Notes under the pieces: model-generated
What the model was told of the DNA's origin: nothing
The model's database searches: none
What the model saw: the letters and a program-made list of their open reading frames with translations, nothing else
Made by a program: the position numbers and the translations under genes
Shown here: piece by piece, positions 27,965-36,461 of the stretch
Layout: each line of letters starts with the position of its first letter
Numbering within the stretch: position 1 is the stretch's first letter
NCBI RefSeq assembly: GCF_000711235.1
Contig: NZ_JOMI01000002.1
Coordinates: 345,792 to 409,791, forward strand
DNA length: 64,000 nt
Reading direction: 5' to 3'
Source of the DNA: Prevotella sp. 10(H)
Lineage (GTDB): Bacteria; Bacteroidota; Bacteroidia; Bacteroidales; Dysgonomonadaceae

Positions 27965-28837
27965 ATGAAAAAAGTCTTATGCACATTTGGCAATTATCCC
28001 ATGTTTAAAGGAGCGGAACGCTATCGTAAATCAGCTGAGGGCCTGAATGTATTCGACGAAATATACACATATAATGAGAATGATCTCGATGCCGACTTTA
28101 AGAAAAAGTGGGGGAGATACCTAATTCCTTATTCCCGTGGTTTCGGCTACTGGTGTTGGAAGCCATATTTAGTACTTCAGACACTAGAGAGAATGAATGA
28201 CGGAGATATTCTCCTATATGCCGACCTTGGTTGTTTCTATAATCCTGACGGTCGTCAACGTATGCTGGAATACTACGATATCGTTGAGAAATCGGAAACG
28301 GGTATTCTAGGTTTCAGAGGACAGGTCATTCCCACAAACGATATGCCTGAAATGATACGCTGTGATAATGAATGGACTAAAGGTGATATCTTCGATTATT
28401 ACGGTGTGCGTGATAATAAGGTATTTACCCATACTCCGCAATTCGAATCCACAGCAATCTTCTTTAAAAAAAGTCCTCTTGTAATGCAGTTTGTAAAAGA
28501 CTGGTATCAGCCTTATCTTGACGATTACAGCCTTATTACCGATGAGCCGTCGCGTTCTCCCAATCTCGAAGGGTTTGTAGAGAACCGTCACGACCAGAGT
28601 ATATATTCCATGCTTGCCAAAAAATATAAGATAGCCGAAGTTTCCCTCAATGAGATATGTCCTTTCGATGACAATTATGATTGGGGCCTGTTGAAGGATT
28701 ATCCGATATGGGCTACCCGCAATCTTTACTATGAGTCGACATTTCATTACAGGCACCGATACCGATATCGGCAACTTTATACCAATTGGTGGAAAGCGAA
28801 GTACTTTTTTAAAGACTTATTTGGAAAGTCTGAATAA
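27965..28837 (+). CDS. Nucleotide-sugar-transferase-like protein, paralogue 2
   Basis: A 290-residue paralogue of the preceding gene, recognisably similar over its full length: WGRYLIPYSRGFGYWCWKPY is identical, GDILLYADLGCFYNPDGR replaces the SDIGC segment, and ENRHDQSIYS is conserved. The YSD to YAD change leaves the second Asp in place. The two genes are separated by 239 nt of AT-rich sequence without a gene, so this one may have its own promoter. It is 17 nt upstream of the polytopic membrane protein gene and probably co-transcribed with it. Duplication followed by change of acceptor or donor is a reasonable inference. Confidence 0.6.
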   Translation: MKKVLCTFGNYPMFKGAERYRKSAEGLNVFDEIYTYNENDLDADFKKKWGRYLIPYSRGFGYWCWKPYLVLQTLERMNDGDILLYADLGCFYNPDGRQRMLEYYDIVEKSETGILGFRGQVIPTNDMPEMIRCDNEWTKGDIFDYYGVRDNKVFTHTPQFESTAIFFKKSPLVMQFVKDWYQPYLDDYSLITDEPSRSPNLEGFVENRHDQSIYSMLAKKYKIAEVSLNEICPFDDNYDWGLLKDYPIWATRNLYYESTFHYRHRYRYRQLYTNWWKAKYFFKDLFGKSE

Positions 28838-28854
28838 AGCATCACAACGTATTT

Positions 28855-30234
28855 ATGCAGAGCTATATATCAAGAAATAGCAAAAGGATATTCTATGGAA
28901 TTGCCTTTATCCTCTTTGTCCTGAGCTTTTATCTTAATCTTTTTAAGATAGCTCCTGACTTGAAATACACTGAATACGAGACATTCGAAGAAGCGCTTGT
29001 TTTAGGTCGGATGGCAAAAGCAGAGAAAGACGGGTTCTTTGCAGCTTCAGGTTTTACAGGAGTTAATCATAGCAGGCCGGATAGTATTATCAGTGAAGAG
29101 CAGGTAAATGATCTTACCCTAAGGGATTATGTCATTTCCGAAACACAGTTCGACCAGAAGAAATACTATATCGGAGAAGAAAAGACTCCGAACGGGTACT
29201 GTGTATATGTAAGTCATTCCGGAGGACAGGCATCGCTTTATTATCTCATACAGAAGATACTTCCGTTTAGTAAAGAAACATGCTATCAGATACTCCGTTT
29301 ACTGAATGCTGTACTTATGGCAATCAGCTTTCTCGTTTTCATCGGCTGGATACTACGCAACGTTGGATTTATTGCTGCTGTCATATCCTTTGTTCTTATC
29401 TTCCTTTCCCCATGGATAGTTTTGTTTGGCGGTAATGGCTTATGGTGGTCGCTGTGGAATTTCTATGTCCCTTTTCTTACAATGCTTTTATTACTTGAGG
29501 AGAAGTATAGTCTGCATAAAGACGTTTCGGACAGAAAGATTTATGCAATGCTGTTTCTGGCATTAACGATCAAATTCTTTTTCTCCGGATTGGAATTTAT
29601 ATCTACTGTTATATTGTCCATTTTCATTCCTATAATATACTATGCATATCTTGAAAGATGGCAGTTTCTCAAATTTATGAAGCACTCGCTAAAAGCCACT
29701 ATGGTAGCACTGGGAGCCCTTGTCTTACAGTTTATAGTATTAGCCTTACAACTTTGGAATCTATTGAGAAATCCTACTGCCGCTATACGATATATAGAAT
29801 CTGCTTTTACTCGTCGTTCTTCTTTCGGAGAATTTGCTTCTGCAAGCGGAGCAACAGAAGATACCGATTCTTTCCTCTTTACATGGAACAATGTCATTAA
29901 ATTTTATCTGAGGGAGAACAGTACTGACTGGGGATTCTCTCCAATATTTATCCGTATCCGGTTTATATACCTGTTTCTTATTATTATAGCCTGTGCAGCA
30001 ATCATTTATTTACTGACGAAGCAATTACAAGACCGTAAATATAAGGCGCTCATATTATCAGTGTTCATATCCGTAATATGTCCGTTATCATGGTACATTA
30101 TTTTCAAAGAGCACGCATTCTGGCATGTACAACTGGATGTAATCGTGTGGTATATGCCTTTTCTTTTATTAGGTTTTACTTTGATAGCAACTACATTATC
30201 CCTGTTGATAACAAAAGTATTGAAAAGTAAATAA
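28855..30234 (+). CDS. Polytopic membrane protein of unknown family
   Basis: A 459-residue membrane protein: one N-terminal segment (residues 12-32), a periplasmic loop of ~110 residues with YTEYETFEEALVLGRM and YVSHSGGQASLYYLIQ, then about eight more membrane segments. The large first loop with acidic residues is reminiscent of GT-C glycosyltransferases that use lipid-linked sugars, but no diagnostic motif is visible. It follows the two transferase-like paralogues and may act in the same surface-glycan pathway. Its stop codon abuts that of the convergent gene with no base between them. Confidence 0.6.
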   Translation: MQSYISRNSKRIFYGIAFILFVLSFYLNLFKIAPDLKYTEYETFEEALVLGRMAKAEKDGFFAASGFTGVNHSRPDSIISEEQVNDLTLRDYVISETQFDQKKYYIGEEKTPNGYCVYVSHSGGQASLYYLIQKILPFSKETCYQILRLLNAVLMAISFLVFIGWILRNVGFIAAVISFVLIFLSPWIVLFGGNGLWWSLWNFYVPFLTMLLLLEEKYSLHKDVSDRKIYAMLFLALTIKFFFSGLEFISTVILSIFIPIIYYAYLERWQFLKFMKHSLKATMVALGALVLQFIVLALQLWNLLRNPTAAIRYIESAFTRRSSFGEFASASGATEDTDSFLFTWNNVIKFYLRENSTDWGFSPIFIRIRFIYLFLIIIACAAIIYLLTKQLQDRKYKALILSVFISVICPLSWYIIFKEHAFWHVQLDVIVWYMPFLLLGFTLIATTLSLLITKVLKSK

Positions 30235-31917
30235 TTATTCTTTTACATAGACGTTTACTATATTCCATTTTGTCGGAATGGAATATGTAGCTTTCCTCTT
30301 TACAGTTTTATCAAAATCCTGATCAATCAGCACATAATCGTAAGAAAATATAGTATCTGCACTAATAGGTTCAGCACTTCTATTTTTTATTGCATAACAG
30401 TTATAAGAACGTCTTTCTGCTTCGAAATCGAAAGTAAGCACTATGTCATCTTTAGCTTGTACAAAATAGGATTTATTATCTTCCAACAATGTTTCAGTAA
30501 AAGCCTTGAATCCGTTCAGACCCTTAGTATATTCCGGCACCTTGTATATGTAATTACATACTAGAGATATCTGCAATATGAGTGTAATAAGTAGTGTCGG
30601 TTTCAGTTCGATTCTTGAAAGTAATTGCTTAAAAGTAAGAACAGTTAATATAGTAAGAGCAAAACTTATATAAATAAATGTCCTCGAAAAAGGAAATACT
30701 CCTTGTATAAGTGGAAACACAAAAGGTAAAACCCCGAATATAAATAATAAAATAACAAGCTTAATATTCTTCTTTATCCGCAATAGTGTGTATCCACCGA
30801 CTAACATAAAGAATATCATCACATAGTATGCATTAAAGCCGAAATTATCCGAATATGTCCACATTACCAATGTAGTCATCATATGTATCACCATACTTCG
30901 GCTGATACTTGGGGCATCGGGATTCGAAAACACCATATCCCATCCGCTGACCATAAATACCGGAATGTAAAGTATTGCGGTGACAAGCACAATGAGGCAA
31001 TTATAATACAATTGCTTGGATATAGACTTGTAATTATATAGTAATATGACGAGATTTAATGAAACGAAAGGATAAAGGAACGACGGCATCGTATAAAATC
31101 CTAGTACCGAGCTAAATGCAAAGAGCAACCAATGCTTATTTTGATTATTCTTCTTTATAATGCAAAATGCAGAATAAGAGGCTATAATAAAAAACAGAAG
31201 GAACATGCTGTATCCTCTCGCTACACTACTATAAAATAATACCAGAAAGAGTGTGGAATAAATCCCCATTGCCAGCAGTGAAAGTTTCTCGGTAAGTATT
31301 TCTTTTACAAATCGGAATCCGATAAACAAAGCAATAAATGAAGTGAATATGGTAATAATACGCATCTTCATCAGTACATCCATCCATGGGATAAGCTCGG
31401 TAATATTACACAGAAAAGAGTATAATATATGATTATTCGGATACGGGTAATATATCAGGCATTTGTAAAACGACGGTTTTACAAATTGATTATATGTAAC
31501 GATTTCATCGGCAGTAGGAGGCAGGTAATACGAATAGAAAATCGATACAACTACAGGTAGAATTATTATGTATTTCAGATGTGTATAACGAAAATCATTA
31601 TATCCCTGATTAATAACATTCTTTATTAATATAACGAATTTTTTAGGATATGAATATACTGTATCAAATTTATAGAGAATAACACTGAATAAAGCGATGA
31701 AAAGGACTAATTCTACCAACAGAAATAAATAACTATTATATATAGGCGTTTTAAAATAAATAATGATAGATCGTATTGTAATAAAAAACTCAGTATTTCC
31801 GATATACTTATTCAGGATATCTCCGGTTCCCTCACACCCTGATATGGTAAAGATTATAAGGAGTAAGGCCGAAACGGCGATAAAAAGTATATTCAGTATC
31901 TTGATCGTTTTTTTCAT
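30235..31917 (-). CDS. GT-C-like membrane glycosyltransferase candidate
   Basis: A 560-residue protein with about 11-12 membrane segments. The first large extracytoplasmic loop holds PPTADEIVTYNQFV, then YPYPNNHILYSFL; an Asp-Glu in this loop followed by a His-containing helix is the pattern of ArnT/PMT-type GT-C enzymes that use polyprenyl-phosphate sugars. The C-terminal ~110 residues form a soluble domain. The gene is markedly AT-rich. It converges with the membrane protein gene at 28855-30234, TAA directly meeting TTA, so no intergenic terminator exists. Substrate unknown. Confidence 0.6.
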   Translation of the reverse strand: MKKTIKILNILFIAVSALLLIIFTISGCEGTGDILNKYIGNTEFFITIRSIIIYFKTPIYNSYLFLLVELVLFIALFSVILYKFDTVYSYPKKFVILIKNVINQGYNDFRYTHLKYIIILPVVVSIFYSYYLPPTADEIVTYNQFVKPSFYKCLIYYPYPNNHILYSFLCNITELIPWMDVLMKMRIITIFTSFIALFIGFRFVKEILTEKLSLLAMGIYSTLFLVLFYSSVARGYSMFLLFFIIASYSAFCIIKKNNQNKHWLLFAFSSVLGFYTMPSFLYPFVSLNLVILLYNYKSISKQLYYNCLIVLVTAILYIPVFMVSGWDMVFSNPDAPSISRSMVIHMMTTLVMWTYSDNFGFNAYYVMIFFMLVGGYTLLRIKKNIKLVILLFIFGVLPFVFPLIQGVFPFSRTFIYISFALTILTVLTFKQLLSRIELKPTLLITLILQISLVCNYIYKVPEYTKGLNGFKAFTETLLEDNKSYFVQAKDDIVLTFDFEAERRSYNCYAIKNRSAEPISADTIFSYDYVLIDQDFDKTVKRKATYSIPTKWNIVNVYVKE

Positions 31918-31983
31918 GTAAAGGTTTTAGTTTCCCCGCTACAAAGATATAGATAATCCCGATTTAAAAAGATATAAATCTTT

Positions 31984-33180
31984 TCATATAGCATATTTCT
32001 TCCTGCTACATAATATGATATGAGTTAACAGGCAGAGTAATACAAGCAATCCTCCGCTGGCGACTACTCCGTTCCATTCGTAATGCTGCCATGCGATTCC
32101 ACCGATGAAAGTGCCTATTGAACCGCCCACAAAATAAGATACCATATACACCGTATTCAAGCGGTTGGATGCTTCGGGATGTGTGGAAAAAACAATTGTC
32201 TGGTTTGTTACATGCATACCTTGTAACCCCATATCCAGAAAGACAATGCCTGCAATCAGTCCTATATAGCTATTACCTAAAAATCCAAATATTCCCCATG
32301 ATAATATCATTATTAAACAAGCCATAAGGATTATTTTATTCTTATTAATCTTACCAGCAAGCGATCCTGTGACGGATGCTGCCAGTGCGCCTACTATCCC
32401 TACAAGCCCCAATGAACCCGCAACGTCGCTTCCCTGAAAGAATGGGGCTTGTTCGAGGCGGAATGTCAGCGTAGTCCAAAAGATAGAAAATGAACCGAAT
32501 CCTAATGCCCCTCGGACTGATGCAAGGCGCAGGCTTGGAATTTCTTTTATATACCGGAATATAGAGCTCATCAGCTGACTATATGTTCCACGGAAAGTCG
32601 GATTCATATCCGGCAGTAGCCATGAGATGAGGATAGCCATTGCGAACATCATTCCTGCAGCTATATAGAATACTTCCCGCCAACCGAGATATTCACCCAG
32701 CAATCCGCTGAAAACGCGTGAAGCAAGTATGCCTATAAGCAATCCGCTCATCACTATCCCTACATTGCGGCCTTTCTCTTCCGGTTTTGAAAGTTGAGCG
32801 GCTATAGGTACGAATATCTGGGGCACTACGGATGTCAGGCCAATAAAGAAGCTGGCAATTATCATCACAGTGAGGGAATTGCTGAAAGCAAAAGCCAGTA
32901 ATGAAAGGATGATAAATATGAAGTCGAAGAGTATAATCCTTTTCCGCCGGAACATATCACCTAACGGAATAATCAGCAAAAGTCCGGCAGCATAGCCTAT
33001 TTGCGTTAGCATGGCGACTTTGCTTGTTGCGGCTTCCGATTGTCCGAATTCTTTAGCTATCATACCCAATAAGGGTTGATTGTAGTAAAGATTAGCGACT
33101 ACCAGTCCGGCACCGATTGTCATCAGCCAAAGGGTACTCTTTGTCAGGTATATTTTACTTTCTTGTTCGGTTGATGTCAT
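31984..33180 (-). CDS. MFS transporter (12-segment)
   Basis: A 398-residue major facilitator superfamily protein with about 12 membrane segments, including the TM2-TM3 loop PLGDMFRRKRIILFD (motif A) and NLYYNQPLLGMIAKEFG near the N-terminus, a segment typical of the YnfM/AraJ-like branch of sugar or drug exporters. The ATG at 33180 directly abuts repeat copy B, so the promoter and leader must lie inside that repeat. Substrate unknown. Confidence 0.87.
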   Translation of the reverse strand: MTSTEQESKIYLTKSTLWLMTIGAGLVVANLYYNQPLLGMIAKEFGQSEAATSKVAMLTQIGYAAGLLLIIPLGDMFRRKRIILFDFIFIILSLLAFAFSNSLTVMIIASFFIGLTSVVPQIFVPIAAQLSKPEEKGRNVGIVMSGLLIGILASRVFSGLLGEYLGWREVFYIAAGMMFAMAILISWLLPDMNPTFRGTYSQLMSSIFRYIKEIPSLRLASVRGALGFGSFSIFWTTLTFRLEQAPFFQGSDVAGSLGLVGIVGALAASVTGSLAGKINKNKIILMACLIMILSWGIFGFLGNSYIGLIAGIVFLDMGLQGMHVTNQTIVFSTHPEASNRLNTVYMVSYFVGGSIGTFIGGIAWQHYEWNGVVASGGLLVLLCLLTHIILCSRKKYAI

Positions 33181-33468
33181 TAATATTTATTAACTATATA
33201 ATGTTAAAAAGTAACGAAAGTAACGCATTTTTCATTTATCAGTCAACAGTTATCAGTTAACAACATCTCTTTGCCTCCTTGCGCCTTTGCGAGATACAAT
33301 GTTAAAAGGTAACAAAAGTAACAGAAATCAATTAGTAATTAACAATGAACAATTAATATTTCCGTAACTCGTAACTGCCCCCAGGGCGAAGTAACTTGTA
33401 ACTAATATATCATTCAAAGAACTAACAGCTATTAGCTAAAGGCTAACAGCTACCTCAATATAGATAAA
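33181..33468. repeat. Composite intergenic repeat, copy B (inverted)
   Basis: Reverse-complement relative of the repeat at 16077-16450. It has two 22-nt units (33203-33224 and 33301-33322, 98 nt apart) with a spacer homologous to the first spacer of copy A except for one missing tandem segment, and ends with GCTATTAGCTAAAGGCTAAC-type sequence (33427-33446). Inserted within it is GTAACTCGTAACTGCCCCC (33364-33382), which is shared with the palindromic region at 39161-39262. It fills the whole gap between the MFS start and the stop of the next minus-strand gene. Confidence 0.85.
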
Positions 33469-33469
33469 C

Positions 33470-34201
33470 TTATTCCGGATAAGCCACATTCAATATCCAA
33501 TTCTTTACCATTTCTTTATCGAATATTTTCCCTATAACGCGGTATTTAGAATCGTTCAGCGGATTACGTCCTGTCAGTGGTTCCGACATTACACCGATTT
33601 TCGGTTTGTAGTAATTAGCATGCACGAAAGACATCTTCCCGTTCAGGTAGTAAATATATCCTACATGGCTGTCGAGACCGACAATGTACAGTCCTTCACC
33701 TTTCGATTCGATGTAACTCACAATATCCTTCATCGGCTTTTGCTGAAATCGTTTGATGTCGGTCGATACTTTCTTTATCAGATATTCGGAAGCTTGCTGT
33801 GCCCATTTTATACGGGGGATATTGAAACCCATATCGCGCAGTGTTGTAGTAACAAAGTAACCGCAGGCAATACTGCCTTCTTTTGGGGTCTGGCTGTGCC
33901 CGTGAAATGTCCATGGCGTATTGTACCACGAACGGAAGAAATCGTCGGAAATAGTTAATAAGTATTTTTGTGCTTCAAGGAGAATGCTGTCCTGCTTTTC
34001 CTTGTTGTTTTTATTAGCTTCATATGCTTTTCTGAAAGCCTCTCTTTTCTCAATAGTTTCTTTTTTGAGTTCGGCATACGGCTTTAGATTTTCAATTTCA
34101 GTAACTTCATTTACAATCTCGCTTTCCTTTTGTTCATTCGATTTGGATGAACAGGAGAACAGAAAGAAAACAGCGAGCAATATAAAGTTTTGTAAACTCA
34201 T
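33470..34201 (-). CDS. Lipoprotein with cysteine-peptidase-like domain
   Basis: A 243-residue lipoprotein: signal peptide ending FLFSC, Cys17 the likely lipidation site, followed by a Glu/Lys-rich coiled stretch to about residue 80. The C-terminal domain has ACGYFVTTTLRDMGF, resembling the Cys-helix of NlpC/P60 or papain-like peptidases, and GLDSHVGYIYY with a candidate catalytic His. These resemble cell-wall peptidases, but the usual D-C-S motif is A-C-G here. It begins 1 nt after aguB ends, so the two are likely co-transcribed, without an evident functional link. Confidence 0.6.
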   Translation of the reverse strand: MSLQNFILLAVFFLFSCSSKSNEQKESEIVNEVTEIENLKPYAELKKETIEKREAFRKAYEANKNNKEKQDSILLEAQKYLLTISDDFFRSWYNTPWTFHGHSQTPKEGSIACGYFVTTTLRDMGFNIPRIKWAQQASEYLIKKVSTDIKRFQQKPMKDIVSYIESKGEGLYIVGLDSHVGYIYYLNGKMSFVHANYYKPKIGVMSEPLTGRNPLNDSKYRVIGKIFDKEMVKNWILNVAYPE

Positions 34202-34202
34202 A

Positions 34203-35087
34203 TCAATCTATAAACCGCTTCGTTATATCCCCGAAATAATCGATGCGTCTGTCACGGAAGAAAGGCCACCAGCGACGTACCTGTTCCGAACGTTTCAAAT
34301 CGATATCAATAACTTTCACTTCTTCCTTATCATTTGATGCCTGCCATAATATCTCACCCTGAGGGCCTGCTATGAAACTATTTCCCCAGAATGTGATACC
34401 GTTAGTCTGTCCTGACGGGTCGGGTTCGTAGCCTGTACGGTTCACAGATATTACGTGTAGCCCGTTAGCTACAGCATGTCCCCGTTGCGAGACTACCCAT
34501 GCCCCGAGTTGGCGGTCTTTCTCATCCTGTATATCGGTCGATTCCCAGCCTATCGCAGTAGGATAAATCAGCAAATCAGCTCCGGCCATGGCCATTAGGC
34601 GGGCAGCTTCGGGATACCATTGATCCCAACAGACCAAAACGCCCAATTTACCGAGAGAAGTCTCTATCGGTTTGAAGCCCAGATCACCCGGTGTAAAGTA
34701 GAATTTTTCGTAATAAGCCGGATCGTCGGGAATATGCATCTTGCGGTACTTTCCGGCGATGGTTCCGTCTTTTTCCATTACAACGGCCGTATTGTGATAC
34801 AATCCCGGTGCACGCCGTTCGAAGAGAGATAATACTATAACCACTCCGAGTTCCTTAGCCAGTGCGCCAAATTCGTCAGTAGACGGTCCGGGTATGGTTT
34901 CAGCAAGGTCGAAAATATCTGTATCTTCCACCTGACAGAAGTAAAGGGAATTATGCAGTTCCTGCATTACAATAAGTTCCGCGCCCTGCTTGGCTGCTTC
35001 CCTGACTTTGTCTTTTAGTCCTTGTATATTATTTTTAATATCAGGCGTATTGGCCTGTTGTATTATTCCTACTTTCATTGTTCTCAA
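34203..35087 (-). CDS. aguB: N-carbamoylputrescine amidase
   Basis: A 294-residue nitrilase-superfamily enzyme that hydrolyses N-carbamoylputrescine to putrescine, CO2 and ammonia. The catalytic triad is visible as E43 (VMQELHNS), K116 (KYRKMHIP) and C153 (LVCWDQWYPE). The sequence FTPGDLGFKP and the C-terminal WPFFRDRRID are typical of this subfamily rather than general nitrilases. It lies near aguA with a 74-codon gene between, making a complete agmatine-to-putrescine route; arginine decarboxylase is not in the window. Start at the first ATG (35087); an in-frame ATG three codons later is also possible. Confidence 0.93.
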   Translation of the reverse strand: MRTMKVGIIQQANTPDIKNNIQGLKDKVREAAKQGAELIVMQELHNSLYFCQVEDTDIFDLAETIPGPSTDEFGALAKELGVVIVLSLFERRAPGLYHNTAVVMEKDGTIAGKYRKMHIPDDPAYYEKFYFTPGDLGFKPIETSLGKLGVLVCWDQWYPEAARLMAMAGADLLIYPTAIGWESTDIQDEKDRQLGAWVVSQRGHAVANGLHVISVNRTGYEPDPSGQTNGITFWGNSFIAGPQGEILWQASNDKEEVKVIDIDLKRSEQVRRWWPFFRDRRIDYFGDITKRFID

Positions 35088-35141
35088 AATTACGAATTAC
35101 TAAATTTGCTAATTTCCGAATTTGCTAATTGTCACATTGGA

Positions 35142-35366
35142 TTAATCCGGTAACTTAACTGTATCGGGCGACATCTGTACATGCTTTTCAAATTCCTCAA
35201 TGCGAAGCAATATATCGTCTAGAAACTCTTGAGTACATCCTCCTTCCTTTGCATCCTGATAATATCTTTTCAAGAGTGGCAGGAACAATATATCATTTCC
35301 CGAAAATACCATTGCCGGAATATCGTTTTTCAGGCATCTGAATAATAATGCTTTCTGGTCTTTCAT
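35142..35366 (-). CDS. Small conserved-looking protein in agu operon
   Basis: A 74-residue hydrophilic protein containing FRCLKNDIPAMVFSGND and a helical LLKRYYQDAKEGG stretch. No family is recognised, but it is the same orientation as, and lies between, aguA (13 nt upstream) and aguB (54 nt downstream), so it is probably translated. A role in polyamine synthesis is only a guess by position. Confidence 0.6.
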   Translation of the reverse strand: MKDQKALLFRCLKNDIPAMVFSGNDILFLPLLKRYYQDAKEGGCTQEFLDDILLRIEEFEKHVQMSPDTVKLPD

Positions 35367-35379
35367 CCTTAATTAATAA

Positions 35380-36426
35380 TTAAATAAAACCTTCGGGATA
35401 CTGCATGGTAATGCAATGTAGTGAGCCATGCTGCTTAATCAGCGGTGAACAATCCACACCGACAACTTCCCTATCCGGAAAAGTCATCTGCAACTGCTTA
35501 CGCGCTTCTTCATCCCTTTCCTTATCATTATAAAACGGCAACAGAACGGCTTTGTTCATAATCAGGAAATTAGCATATGTAGCGGGCAGTCTGTGATTAT
35601 CTTCATCATATACAGCTTTTGCCATTGGCAGAGCCACCAGTTTATATGGTTTTCCCTGATAGTCGGTAAAAGTTTTCAGTTGCTCTTCCATTTTTGCCAA
35701 AGCATGGTAATGTTCGTCCGATTTGTCGTCACACTTTACATAAGCTATTGTGTGCTCATCACAAAAGCGGGCAAGCGTGTCGATATGGCTGTCCGTATCG
35801 TCTCCGGCAAAATAGCCATGGTCGAGCCATAGTACTTTATTTAGTCCGAATACTTCTTTCAAATAGTCTTCTATGCCGTCTTTTGACAGGTAAGAGTTTC
35901 TATTTGGTGATAGCAGACATTCGGTTGTGGTAAGCAATGTGCCTTTTCCGTCCGATTCTATCGCGCCCCCTTCGAGTACGAAATCCTTTTTGTTGACCAG
36001 CGTAACATCATTCCCAAAAATCTCTTTCGCAAATAACCCTTTGGTTATCTGGTTGTCGAAATTGGATGCAAATTTCATGCCCCAGCCATTGAATGTAAAG
36101 TCGTAAACACATTTTTTACCATCTTTTATGACAGAGATTCCGCTATGGTCGCGTGCCCATGTGTCGTTTGTCGGTAATTCGACAAGGGTAAGATTTGTAA
36201 ATAAGTCTTTATGTTCCCTTAGTTCGAATTTTACTGTTTCGGCACTGTAGCAGACAATAACCAACTTTTGCCTTTTCAATATCTCTACTGCAATATTTAC
36301 ATAGCAGGCTGTTACGTCTTCAATCATATATTCCCAATCGGTACCAAGATGTGGCCATGTGAGTTGTATCGCACTTTGTGGGTACCATTCGGGAGGTAAA
36401 AGTATAGGGTGAGCCATTAGAATCAA
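35380..36426 (-). CDS. aguA: Agmatine deiminase
   Basis: A 348-residue guanidino-group-modifying enzyme that converts agmatine to N-carbamoylputrescine and ammonia. The N-terminus LPPEWYPQSAIQLTWPH and the motifs WARDHSG (family W-x-RD), LEGGAIESDG, and DTDSHIDTLARF mark the pentein-fold active site; the nucleophilic Cys is near residue 338 in HGSLHCITMQYP. Upstream ATG codons at 36426 and 36417 are both possible starts; the second gives MAHPILLPPEW. Together with aguB it supplies putrescine. Confidence 0.93.
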   Translation of the reverse strand: MILMAHPILLPPEWYPQSAIQLTWPHLGTDWEYMIEDVTACYVNIAVEILKRQKLVIVCYSAETVKFELREHKDLFTNLTLVELPTNDTWARDHSGISVIKDGKKCVYDFTFNGWGMKFASNFDNQITKGLFAKEIFGNDVTLVNKKDFVLEGGAIESDGKGTLLTTTECLLSPNRNSYLSKDGIEDYLKEVFGLNKVLWLDHGYFAGDDTDSHIDTLARFCDEHTIAYVKCDDKSDEHYHALAKMEEQLKTFTDYQGKPYKLVALPMAKAVYDEDNHRLPATYANFLIMNKAVLLPFYNDKERDEEARKQLQMTFPDREVVGVDCSPLIKQHGSLHCITMQYPEGFI

Positions 36427-36461
36427 CTTAATAATTATATATTATAGCAAAAATACAAATA

